Shown: positions 17,405 to 25,904 of the stretch, one piece after another
Layout: each line of letters starts with the position of its first letter
Position numbering within the stretch: the stretch's first letter is position 1
Origin: Candidatus Thorarchaeota archaeon
Lineage (GTDB): Archaea; Asgardarchaeota; Thorarchaeia; Thorarchaeales; Thorarchaeaceae
NCBI GenBank assembly: GCA_019894665.1
Contig: JAGXOC010000002.1
Location: 43,489 to 94,530 of the forward strand
Reading direction: 5' to 3'
DNA: 51,042 nucleotides
The notes under the pieces: model-generated
The model's input: only the letters and a program-made list of their open reading frames with translations
Told to the model about the DNA's origin: nothing
Databases searched by the model: none
Program-made: the position numbers and the translations under genes

Positions 17405-17423
17405 ATTGTGCATAAATGTCCAT

Positions 17424-17445
17424 CAATGTACGTATATGTACATTG
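17424..17445. repeat. Perfect inverted repeat, candidate operator
   Basis: CAATGTAC and GTACATTG form perfect 8-base arms around a 6-base AT-rich centre (GTATAT). This is the size and symmetry of a site for a dimeric helix-turn-helix regulator. It overlaps the predicted transcription start of the rightward unit (17557 and perhaps 17961), so binding here would be expected to repress. Confidence 0.5.
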
Positions 17446-17556
17446 CTAGATTTCATTTTAATTTGAGGTGTTCTATGGATCTATCCAATCTTTTTTGAAG
17501 GAAACTTCTCGGATTCAAATCGTTGGTGACCAAGTTGAGTAGCTTGCAGAATATAG

Positions 17557-17865
17557 ATGATGGAATTGATTGTGAAATTAACCATGAGTGATGATGTAAG
17601 AGTAGAGGTCACCACAAGCCTCGTAGAAGATGGTGAGTTCTTGCGTTTTGATTTTGAGGACTGGGGACAAGGAATTGTCGAGCGGTTAAAGGAAAGGCTC
17701 TTGACGGGAATTGATGATCGGATTCGGAGGGTCTCTGGAGTGGGACTCACTCTTGTCAAACAGATTGTCGACCAATATTCAGGGACTGTTTGGGTTGAGA
17801 ATCGTGTAGAAGGAGAGTTCACAAAGGGTACACGATTTGTTGTCAGATTACCCAATGGCTGTTAA
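17557..17865 (+). CDS. Histidine-kinase-like ATPase domain fragment (stand-alone)
   Basis: This 102-residue protein contains only the second half of a GHKL ATPase domain. It has a G1-type box (FEDWGQGI), a short lid region and a G2-type box with following helix (GVGLTLVKQIVDQYSG), ending in GTRFVVRLP. The N-box that should precede G1 is not recognisable; the first residues (VKLTMSDDVRVEV) resemble what normally lies just after it. There is no phosphorylatable His, dimerisation or sensor domain. An in-frame TAG stands right before the start, so no longer version can be read without a frameshift. It may be a decayed kinase or a small ATP-binding regulator. The small GTPase gene follows 95 bases later. 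Confidence 0.6.
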   Translation: MMELIVKLTMSDDVRVEVTTSLVEDGEFLRFDFEDWGQGIVERLKERLLTGIDDRIRRVSGVGLTLVKQIVDQYSGTVWVENRVEGEFTKGTRFVVRLPNGC

Positions 17866-17960
17866 ATTGTAATTTCGCATTAAATCTTTCAATATCTAAT
17901 TTCCCAGAACGGTTAAATTACATAAATGTTCACAATCTCTAGTCATAGGAAGGGTATGCG

Positions 17961-18515
17961 TTGGAAGAAGAAGGCCCCAGATATGTGCTTAAAATGGTTG
18001 CACTTGGTGACGGGGCAGTAGGCAAGACAAGCTGCATTATGCGATATACCCAGAATAATTTTGGAGAATCATACAAAGCAACAATTGGAACAAACATCGC
18101 CGTAAAAGATGTTGACATTGAGCTTCAACCGGGTGAACCTTCCACTGCACAAGTTGTACTCTGGGATCTTGCAGGACAACCAACATACAAGGATCTTAGA
18201 TCAAGGTATATGGTTGGATCATCTATTGCGTTTCTCGTGTACGATGTGACCAGACCGCCAACATTTCTAAACGTGGCATCGTGGTATGACAGTTTCATCA
18301 AGGTCGCTCCTGATGCTATTGTTACCCTAGTCGCGAATAAAGTAGACAGAGATGATCGAGTGGTCCCTCCTGAGGCAGGAGAGATGGTCAGTAGATGGTT
18401 AAACATAGAATATATTGAGACCTCAGCTAAAACCGGAGAAAACGTAGAAAAGATGTTTACCAAGTGTGTTGAGTCCGCAATTCGAAAAGAGGAAAAGCGA
18501 CTTGGTAACAAATAA
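17961..18515 (+). CDS. Ras-superfamily small GTPase (Rab/Ras-like)
   Basis: The protein (184 residues) has all five G motifs: G1 GDGAVGKTS (residues 16-24), switch I with YKATIGTN (Thr41), G3 WDLAGQP (Asp69, Gln73), G4 NKVD and G5 ETSAKTGEN. The switch II sequence resembles Rab/Ras WDTAGQ with Leu for Thr. The start is TTG at 17961, preceded by an AGGAAGGG-type ribosome-binding site; nearby ATGs are out of frame. The C-terminus (EEKRLGNK) has no Cys, so it cannot be prenylated like eukaryotic Rab or Ras. Expanded sets of such GTPases are a hallmark of Asgard archaea. The cellular role is unknown. Confidence 0.92.
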   Translation: MEEEGPRYVLKMVALGDGAVGKTSCIMRYTQNNFGESYKATIGTNIAVKDVDIELQPGEPSTAQVVLWDLAGQPTYKDLRSRYMVGSSIAFLVYDVTRPPTFLNVASWYDSFIKVAPDAIVTLVANKVDRDDRVVPPEAGEMVSRWLNIEYIETSAKTGENVEKMFTKCVESAIRKEEKRLGNK

Positions 18516-18541
18516 TAACCAAGTCTGTATTTTTCCCACTT

Positions 18542-20074
18542 CTATGGCACTGGCACTGCTGCGAATGCATAGTCTAGAATGATACTCGGGAAGAGGAAGA
18601 GTGCAATCACAGCGATAACACAGATCACAACAGCGGCCATTGGGATTGCTGGCAGCTTGATCCGTGAATCATCAGGAGCATCCATCATGTAGGTGTACCT
18701 CAGCACTCGCAAGTAGTAACCAAGTGAGAACACCGAGTTCAGGAGACCAATGAGTGCGAGCCACCACATTCCGGCAACAACTGCACTCTGGAAGAGGACC
18801 AGCTTGGACCAGAACCCAACCGTGAGCGGCATCCCTGCCAGGGAGAGCATCAGAATGGCAAACAATCCAGCAGCCAGCGGTGCTCGTTTACTAAGTCCAG
18901 CAAGATCATCGTATGTAATCCTCTTAGCCAATCTGACTGAGAGTACCCATACTAGGATGAAAGCTGCAGTCTTCATCAAGGCGTGTGTGAACGCATGGAA
19001 AAGTGCGGCACCAACACCCAAATTGTAAGCAACAGAATTCACAGCAGGATCCATAGCGGAGGCTATACCTATGAAGAGATAGCCCATCATCGCTATGCTA
19101 CTGTATGCCAGCATTCTCATGATATCTTTCTGCGCGAGTGCCAATACATTGCCAATAATCATGGTGAGGATGGCGACTACAACGATAAGAAACACCCATT
19201 GAGTTTGAGCCACCACGAACCCAATGACTAGGATTCTCATTAGTGCCCCCACACCGGTCTTCTTGGACCCACCCGCAAGATACGCGGTGACGCTTCCATC
19301 TGCAGATGCATAGGCATCAGGAACCCATTGCCAACCGGGGAACACTCCAACTTTGAATCCAAAAGAGGCAATGAACAGAACCACAGCTAGAAGAATCGTA
19401 TAAGCTGCATTCGGAGTAGTGGCAAACATGCCCCAGATACCTTCGACGACCGATGCTACAACAACGAGGTCGGTTGAGCCTGTTACACCGTACACAAGGG
19501 CAATTCCAAACACCATCAACATTGTGGCAAGTAATCCCATGACGAAGTACTTTGTAGCACCATCAATTGCTTTACGTCCAGGACCAAGTGCAACAAGTAT
19601 GTATGTAGGTGTCGACATCAGCTCCCACGCTAGAAACAAGCCTACCAAGTTAGTTGCCATAACAACCCAGATTGCTCCTGCAAAGGATATCAGCAACATG
19701 AAGTTGTATGGACCTTTGTCACCACCATAAAGAGTTGAAGACATCAGCACTAGGAAGCCAACAATGAGTATGATGTAGATAAAGAAGTCAGCCATTGGGT
19801 CTCGCACAAACTGACCTCCAAATGATTCAGCACCAAGGACCGCGGGATCAAACATCACCATCTCAAGACCAGCGAGTATGAGACCGATGAAGCTGAGGCC
19901 AAGTGGGTTGTACTTTAGGCCAACTGCAAGTGCTAGAATTGCAAAGAAGATCAATGTCAGTGCGGGCAGGGACATGATCCAACCTGGTGGCACAATCGTC
20001 AACAGGAAATTAGTGATGGGAGAAAGAATCCCACGAATTATGTCTGCAATTTGACCTAGTTGAAGTAACATCAT
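18542..20074 (-). CDS. nuoN: Complex I antiporter-like subunit NuoN
   Basis: This 510-residue polytopic membrane protein is the last gene of the complex I operon. It has the proton-antiporter family core: LFLAWELMSTPTYILVAL with the TM5 Glu, FGFKVGVFPGWQWVPDAYASADGSVTAYLAG-type TM7-8 with Lys, and LAYSSIAMMGYLFIGIAS. It is one of the proton-translocating channels of the membrane arm. Its ATG overlaps the NuoM stop (ATGA, 20074-20071). I call it NuoN by gene order and by the VGVFPGWQWVPDAY segment, which matches NuoN better than NuoM. Confidence 0.88.
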   Translation of the reverse strand: MMLLQLGQIADIIRGILSPITNFLLTIVPPGWIMSLPALTLIFFAILALAVGLKYNPLGLSFIGLILAGLEMVMFDPAVLGAESFGGQFVRDPMADFFIYIILIVGFLVLMSSTLYGGDKGPYNFMLLISFAGAIWVVMATNLVGLFLAWELMSTPTYILVALGPGRKAIDGATKYFVMGLLATMLMVFGIALVYGVTGSTDLVVVASVVEGIWGMFATTPNAAYTILLAVVLFIASFGFKVGVFPGWQWVPDAYASADGSVTAYLAGGSKKTGVGALMRILVIGFVVAQTQWVFLIVVVAILTMIIGNVLALAQKDIMRMLAYSSIAMMGYLFIGIASAMDPAVNSVAYNLGVGAALFHAFTHALMKTAAFILVWVLSVRLAKRITYDDLAGLSKRAPLAAGLFAILMLSLAGMPLTVGFWSKLVLFQSAVVAGMWWLALIGLLNSVFSLGYYLRVLRYTYMMDAPDDSRIKLPAIPMAAVVICVIAVIALFLFPSIILDYAFAAVPVP

Positions 20075-21675
20075 GGTGCAACACCTCCAATGATGAATGT
20101 GGCGACTGCTTGAGTGAAGTCAAGGACAAGGTCGGGCCATACACCCAAGAGGATGACAGGTATCATCATCAAAATCGGAGCGATAAGGTCATTCCAAGAA
20201 GCATCAGAGACCTCCTTTTCGGGGTCAGGGTCGCTGAAAACGATACGGTTCAACATCCACAGGATATAGCCCACAGTAATGAAAATTCCAAAGGTTATGA
20301 TAGCAGACCAGAGGTAGATAACGACTGATCCGAAGATAATCAGAGCTTCAGCTATGAATCCACTGAACCCTGGCAGACCGAAGGCTGCAAAGGATGCGAG
20401 GATCAATATGGCCGAAAGCCGCGGCGCTTTATTCATGAGACCTTTGATATCAGGAATCTCTCGTGTCCCTGCGGAATACTTGAGTTGACCTGCCATGATA
20501 AACATCACAGAGATGATAGTTCCGTGGCTGAACATCATGAATATCGAGCCTTGAAGTGCCAAGTTTGCGGCATTGATAGCACCTGTATTTGCGGGATTAA
20601 GTGGATCAAGACCTATACCAAACGCAGCAACAGCGACGCCAAGCAAGACCCATGACATGTGGTTGATCGAAGTGTATGCGACGAGGCTTTTCAAATCGGT
20701 TTGAGCCATCGCTGTGAATGCAGCATAGATACATGTGAAAATGGCAAGCGCTGCGAATACGATACTCAAACGTGCGAATGCACTAGGCAACAACCAGAGT
20801 CCAAGCCGGATGAAGGTGTAGCCTCCCATCTTCAGCAAGATACCAGCAAGTATGACTGAGCCTGGAGTTGGTGCTTTGACGTGAGCCCATGGAAGCCAGT
20901 TGTGCAAGGGCCAGACAGGTAGCTTAACGCCTGCACCCATGAAGATGGCTAGAGCAAGGCCAATCTGAACTATGGGAGCCAAGTTTGGTAGCGTGTTTCT
21001 CAGTCCATCAGCCCCAATCAGTGCAAAAGTGTATGTACCAGTTGCATCACCTACAATGAGATACATCATGAAGAAAGCGACCAACATCACGGCTGAGCCA
21101 AGATGCGTATAGATGAAGAACTTCACAGCTGCATGCTGACTGCCTTCCTCACCCCATCTTCCAATGATGAAGAACATTGGGATGAGAACCAGTTCCCAGA
21201 ATATGAAAAAGCCGATCAGGTCCATGGACATGAATACACCCATGAGACCGGTCTGAAGAAGCATGAATAGTGCGTAGTAGAATCCCTCGGACTTGTTAAT
21301 GTGGTTTGAGCTGATTGCTGCAACGAACACCACGAGATTTGAGAGAAGAATCATTATGGCAGATAGCCCATCAACACCAAGAATGAACTGGAAGACAGTG
21401 TCTGTGGCACCAACTGGTATCGTGCCCATGACAAAGTAATCGACAAACTGCATTCCAGCAACTGAGTCAGTAGCCAGAATCTCGCTCGTGTCAACAGCCA
21501 GAACCAGCAGGAGTGATAGTACAAGTTCAATACCAGTGACCAGTAGCGTGATGACTCTGGCACCCTTCCCTGCAAAGTATGCTACTAATCCAGCAACAAG
21601 TGGTAGGATAAGCATGAACGCTAGAGGTCCAAAGGGCAATGAGTTCAAGATGTTTAAGGCGAAGTCGACTTGCAT
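20071..21675 (-). CDS. nuoM: Complex I antiporter-like subunit NuoM
   Basis: This 534-residue protein has about 14 membrane segments and clear NuoM signatures: FFIFWELVLIPMFFIIGRWG (TM5 Glu), KFFIYTHLGSAVML, LPVWPLHNWLPWAHVKAPTPGSVILAG and LKSLVAYTSINHMSWVLLG. It translocates protons in the membrane arm. It follows NuoL with a single base between stop and start and overlaps NuoN by 4 bases. A second NuoM-type protein is encoded upstream of NuoL. Confidence 0.92.
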   Translation of the reverse strand: MQVDFALNILNSLPFGPLAFMLILPLVAGLVAYFAGKGARVITLLVTGIELVLSLLLVLAVDTSEILATDSVAGMQFVDYFVMGTIPVGATDTVFQFILGVDGLSAIMILLSNLVVFVAAISSNHINKSEGFYYALFMLLQTGLMGVFMSMDLIGFFIFWELVLIPMFFIIGRWGEEGSQHAAVKFFIYTHLGSAVMLVAFFMMYLIVGDATGTYTFALIGADGLRNTLPNLAPIVQIGLALAIFMGAGVKLPVWPLHNWLPWAHVKAPTPGSVILAGILLKMGGYTFIRLGLWLLPSAFARLSIVFAALAIFTCIYAAFTAMAQTDLKSLVAYTSINHMSWVLLGVAVAAFGIGLDPLNPANTGAINAANLALQGSIFMMFSHGTIISVMFIMAGQLKYSAGTREIPDIKGLMNKAPRLSAILILASFAAFGLPGFSGFIAEALIIFGSVVIYLWSAIITFGIFITVGYILWMLNRIVFSDPDPEKEVSDASWNDLIAPILMMIPVILLGVWPDLVLDFTQAVATFIIGGVAP

Positions 21676-21676
21676 T

Positions 21677-23926
21677 CTATATCACTCCCAATGAAACAAG
21701 GGCGAGGATGACCAGCATTCCAATACCAAACATCACAACACTGACGTAATCGTTGATTCGTCCTGTCTGAGTCCCTGACAATCCAGACTCAGAGGCGCTG
21801 ACACTCTTTGTTGAGATACCCTCTGCAAACCCATCGACCACATTGTCGTCAAACCAACGAATCTTTGTGGAGATGGCAATTGCGGCATCAGCAGATTTGA
21901 AGTCGATGCCATCAATGATCTTTTCATCAACTCTGATTCGCCACATGGTAGCAAAGTTGAGAAACTTCCCAAGAAGCCAATGGTAACCTTCATTGATGTA
22001 CCATCTGTGCTTGAGGAAATTGTAGACTTTGCGTCTGAAGCCTTTCTCGCCAATGACTGTGTTTGGTTTGTCGGAATTCTTGATGTATATGATGTAGGCG
22101 GGGATGCCACCAACTGCAAGTGCACCAAGTGTAATGAGAAATGGTGGAAGTCCTGTTGGACTGAATTTGATGGAGATCATCTCAGTCAAGATCGCGCCCC
22201 AAGTGAGACTCTCTCCAAGCACAATGTTCTGAATGAATGGAAACACAACGAAAGCAATTACTGTGAATGCTGCCAGTAGGTATAGTGGAACCATCATAGC
22301 CGGACCTGGGTCGTGTGGTGTCTGATGGGAGTCATCATGATGTTCTTCTTCAGCATGAGACTCGGACTCATCCTCATGAGAGTCATGTGATTCATCCTGT
22401 GATGGACCATAGAATGTCATACCCATTAGCCGAAGGCTGTAGAATATCGTACAAGCGGCTGCTAATATCGAGAAGATGAACAGAACCCATCCAAGTGGGT
22501 TAGTCCAGACTACAGCCAATTCGTAAGTATACTCGATGATGGAGTCCTTTGACCAGAATCCTGAGAACGGTGGGATACCAGCTAGAGCCAGTACACCAAC
22601 CCACATGACGATGAACGTTTTCCGCATATGTTTACGGAGTCCGCCCATTTTTGAGATGTACTTTGTATGCACTGCATGTATCACTGCACCTGAAGACAGG
22701 AACAAGAGTGCCTTGAACGCGCCGTGTGCAACAACATGTAAGACACTACTCAGGTATGCCTCGGAATAACCATGACCCTCAGCTTGAAGGATTCCTCCAA
22801 CACCTAGTGATAATATCATGTAGCCAAGCTGTGACAGAGTTGAAAATGCCAGAATCTGTTTTAGCTCATTAGAAACCATTCCCATCGTTGCGGTCATTAT
22901 TGCGGTAATTCCACCAATAATCGCCACGATAATGAAAAAGGTGAGTGCAGCCTCAAACCCAAAGATTTGAGACGCGGTAAAACCAGGAGCGGGTGGTGCA
23001 ATATGCGTTTCTGAGATTCCAGATGCACTAACTATTGTGATCAAGAATCGTGCTGTTATGTAGACACCAGCCTTGACCATGGTCGCAGCGTGAATCAGAG
23101 CTGAAACTGAAGTTGGACCTGCCATAGCTTCTGGCAACCAGACCTGTAGTGGAGCCTGTCCTGACTTGCCAATTGCACCCAGGAAAATGAGGACAAGTGC
23201 AGGAATCAAGATACCTAGTGAGGCCATGTTCTCCCACCAGTTATTGGATAAGTGTACTGGGTCCATCATGTCTGTGAAGAGGAATGAGCCGGTGAACGTA
23301 AACAGAAGTAGAATACCACCCAGCATGAAGGCGTCACCAATTCGTGTGACGATGAAGGCCTTTGTACCTGCGTAAGAGTTGTACGCGCCCTCGGTCTCGA
23401 ACTGGAGCAAGGGGTTTGTCTGCTCATAGCCAGTTGGGTCCTCTTCAGGAGGATTCCTCTTATCGTTCCAGAAGCCAATGAGACCGTAGGAACAGAAGCC
23501 CATGATCTCCCATCCGATGAACCCAATAAGCAGGTTATTGCTCAGAACGAGTGTGAGCATACCTCCGCCGAATGCGAGCATCAGGAAGAAGAACCGACTG
23601 CGGTCACCCTCGTGAGCCATGTATTCTGTACTATAGACAAAGATTAGGAAACATAGAGTGCTAGCTAGAATGGCCATTATGATGGACAGTGCGTCAAGTA
23701 GAACACTGAACTCGAGGCTTAAGGCCGCAATCCACATCCAACTGGTAGTTTGAGTTGGGTGTCCAATCTCAGGGAGAAGAGACCAACAGAGGACCATAGC
23801 GATACCCATGAAGAAAGCAGGGGTCCAATCCCTCGCCTTCTCACTGAATCTTCCAACTAGTGGAACTAGTAATGAACCGCCCAAGGGAATTACGAGGATT
23901 AGATAATAGGGTAGACCGAACAGCAT
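21677..23926 (-). CDS. nuoL: Complex I antiporter-like subunit NuoL, enlarged
   Basis: This 749-residue protein has canonical NuoL features: FIGWEIMGFCSYGLIGFW (Glu140), AIGKSGQAPLQVWLPEAMAGPTSVSALIHAATMVKAGVY split over residues 251-289, and LAFSTLSQLGYM. It is longer than the usual 600-680 residues. A loop at 511-538 is almost all Asp, Glu, His and Ser. The C-terminal lateral-helix region (about 660-725) carries two similar segments, VDEKIIDG (666-673) and FDDNVVDG (692-699), 26 residues apart, where one is normal. GAGGTGA upstream of ATG 23926 is the ribosome-binding site. NuoL ties the antiporter modules together with its lateral helix. Confidence 0.92.
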   Translation of the reverse strand: MLFGLPYYLILVIPLGGSLLVPLVGRFSEKARDWTPAFFMGIAMVLCWSLLPEIGHPTQTTSWMWIAALSLEFSVLLDALSIIMAILASTLCFLIFVYSTEYMAHEGDRSRFFFLMLAFGGGMLTLVLSNNLLIGFIGWEIMGFCSYGLIGFWNDKRNPPEEDPTGYEQTNPLLQFETEGAYNSYAGTKAFIVTRIGDAFMLGGILLLFTFTGSFLFTDMMDPVHLSNNWWENMASLGILIPALVLIFLGAIGKSGQAPLQVWLPEAMAGPTSVSALIHAATMVKAGVYITARFLITIVSASGISETHIAPPAPGFTASQIFGFEAALTFFIIVAIIGGITAIMTATMGMVSNELKQILAFSTLSQLGYMILSLGVGGILQAEGHGYSEAYLSSVLHVVAHGAFKALLFLSSGAVIHAVHTKYISKMGGLRKHMRKTFIVMWVGVLALAGIPPFSGFWSKDSIIEYTYELAVVWTNPLGWVLFIFSILAAACTIFYSLRLMGMTFYGPSQDESHDSHEDESESHAEEEHHDDSHQTPHDPGPAMMVPLYLLAAFTVIAFVVFPFIQNIVLGESLTWGAILTEMISIKFSPTGLPPFLITLGALAVGGIPAYIIYIKNSDKPNTVIGEKGFRRKVYNFLKHRWYINEGYHWLLGKFLNFATMWRIRVDEKIIDGIDFKSADAAIAISTKIRWFDDNVVDGFAEGISTKSVSASESGLSGTQTGRINDYVSVVMFGIGMLVILALVSLGVI

Positions 23927-23936
23927 CTAAATCACC

Positions 23937-25469
23937 TCATGGAACAAAGATTCCTTGTACCGCCGGGACAATGACATCCAGTGCCAGTCCTGGGAATATT
24001 CCAAAGATTACAATGAGGACTCCAAGTATGATCATTGGAATGGTCATGAACCTGGAACTCTCTTTCACATCTTCCAATTCATCGGGATGGGGACCAAGGA
24101 AGACCTTCCAGAAGAAACGCAGCATGTAACCTGCGCTAAGAATTGAACTTGAAACTGCAAGGATAGTGAGAATGAGGAATGGTAGACTTGCAATAGCACC
24201 ACCTACGACTGCTCGCTCGAAACCTCCGAGGAACATCATCCACTCACTAGCAAATCCAGAAAGAGGAGGACTTCCTGCAATGCTCATCATTCCAATAGCA
24301 GCAGCAAAAGCCGTGATTGGCATCTTGTTCGAGAGACCGCCCATCTTATTGATATCACGAAGACCAGTCTGATGAATCACAGCACCTGCGGTCATAAACA
24401 AAAGACCCTTTGAGAAAGCATGGTTGATTAGATGGAACATTCCACCTGCAGCACCCATCGGCGAGTACACGCCCAAGGCAAAGAGAACGTATCCCATCTG
24501 AGACACCGATGAATAAGCAAGGAGTCTCTTGAGGTCAACCTGTGCCAGGGCCATGAAACCACCATAGAACATAGTGATGACCCCTAATGCCGCAACGAAG
24601 AATGATAGCGCAATAGCTGCGTCCGATAGCGTAAGGGTGCCGAACCGTACCAAAGCATAGGCACCAGTTTCGATCATAGCACCTGAAAGCAAGACTGAGA
24701 TTGGAGTGGGTGCTTCAGCGTGAACTGGTGGAAGCCACCAGTGGATGGGAAACACAGCCATCTTCACCAAGAATCCTGCAGCAAGTAAGATGAAGACAAG
24801 TTTGAGGAGAGTTCCAACTGTTATACCCAGTCCTGGAACGAGAGCAGCCGTAGCCAACCCAGCAATTCCAGGCTGAATTAGGGTTAAGTCAAAGGACCCT
24901 GTCAGTGAATAAAGAATCCCAAAACCAACCAGAATACAGACTGCGCCAGACTGGGTGTAGAGCCAGAACTTCATGGCAGTCCGTTTACGAGTCTCGGGTA
25001 ATCCCCAAAAGAGAATCAGGAAGTAGCTAGGTACGAGCATGAGCTCCCAAGCTATGAAGAATTCGATCAGGTTAGTGGCTAAGGTCACCCATTGCATGCC
25101 CATTAGAAAGAAGAGTGTGTTAGCAAAGAAAGTTGGTTTATTTGCACTATGCTCAGTATATCCAACAGCGTATACAACTGATAGAAAGCCTAGTACAACA
25201 ACTGCAAATGTGATTGGAAAAGCAATACCATCTAGTCTTAGGCCAAACTGTTCTAATAATCCGGACCAGGTGGCATACTCCTCGTATGTAGACCCGTTGA
25301 AAACTTGAAAGAAGGGATAGACCATTAATAGTGATGCAACGGCTGAAACTCCAACTGCAACTCTTCCTGCACTATTCTCAAGACGGTCCTTGAATGCATA
25401 GATCAGGAGCGCTCCAAAGAAGAGCACTGCCAATGAGAGGGCAGCAAAGGGGAGGTCTGTGAACTGCAT
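23937..25469 (-). CDS. Second NuoM-type antiporter-like subunit
   Basis: The protein (510 residues) is a fourth antiporter-like subunit in the same operon, placed between NuoI and NuoL. Its signatures are NuoM-like: FFIAWELMLVPSYFLILFWG, KFWLYTQSGAVCILVG, MAVFPIHWWLPPVHAEAPTPISVLLSGAMIETGAYALVRF and LKRLLAYSSVSQMGYVLFALG. The key TM5 Glu and TM7-8 Lys/His regions are present, so it is probably an active channel and not a relic. It starts directly after the NuoI stop codon (TAG then ATG). Standard complex I has only L, M and N. Confidence 0.9.
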   Translation of the reverse strand: MQFTDLPFAALSLAVLFFGALLIYAFKDRLENSAGRVAVGVSAVASLLMVYPFFQVFNGSTYEEYATWSGLLEQFGLRLDGIAFPITFAVVVLGFLSVVYAVGYTEHSANKPTFFANTLFFLMGMQWVTLATNLIEFFIAWELMLVPSYFLILFWGLPETRKRTAMKFWLYTQSGAVCILVGFGILYSLTGSFDLTLIQPGIAGLATAALVPGLGITVGTLLKLVFILLAAGFLVKMAVFPIHWWLPPVHAEAPTPISVLLSGAMIETGAYALVRFGTLTLSDAAIALSFFVAALGVITMFYGGFMALAQVDLKRLLAYSSVSQMGYVLFALGVYSPMGAAGGMFHLINHAFSKGLLFMTAGAVIHQTGLRDINKMGGLSNKMPITAFAAAIGMMSIAGSPPLSGFASEWMMFLGGFERAVVGGAIASLPFLILTILAVSSSILSAGYMLRFFWKVFLGPHPDELEDVKESSRFMTIPMIILGVLIVIFGIFPGLALDVIVPAVQGIFVP

Positions 25470-25901
25470 CTAACGGAACCTCCTTCCGCGCCACTTTAGT
25501 GGCTCTCGGTCAAGTGTTTCAATTTTCTCAGGACCATATATGAGGTCTTCCCGGTCGCCCTCACTCATGTCGACGACGGGAGTGTGGAAGAGCGCTTCAA
25601 ATTTACAGGCTTGAACACATAGACCACAAAAGACACATCGAGTATAGTCAAAATAAAGAGCGCAATCTTTCTCATACTTCTTGTCTTCCTTGTCCATTCT
25701 TATAGCCACCACTGGACATATGCGGACACATTGTGCACAAGCCGTACAGGATTTACGAACGTGGATGTGTCTGCCTCTTGTCCGCTCAGGATATTCTCTA
25801 TCTTCGAAAGGATAGAAATACGTGAAGGGTCTCTTGAAGACCTGTCTGAATGTGTGTTTCAGAATCTGGAAAAAGTCACCTAATACACTGAAGAAACCCA
25901 T
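25470..25901 (-). CDS. nuoI: Complex I iron-sulphur subunit NuoI
   Basis: The protein (143 residues) has two 4Fe-4S motifs, CTACAQCVRICP and CVFCGLCVQACK. The last Cys of the second is followed by Lys rather than Pro. It lies on the peripheral arm next to NuoB and passes electrons towards the N2 cluster. An N-terminal amphipathic helix (FFQILKHTFRQVFKRPF) is typical for membrane contact. It lies three bases from the NuoH stop. Confidence 0.92.
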   Translation of the reverse strand: MGFFSVLGDFFQILKHTFRQVFKRPFTYFYPFEDREYPERTRGRHIHVRKSCTACAQCVRICPVVAIRMDKEDKKYEKDCALYFDYTRCVFCGLCVQACKFEALFHTPVVDMSEGDREDLIYGPEKIETLDREPLKWRGRRFR

Positions 25902-25904
25902 TTT

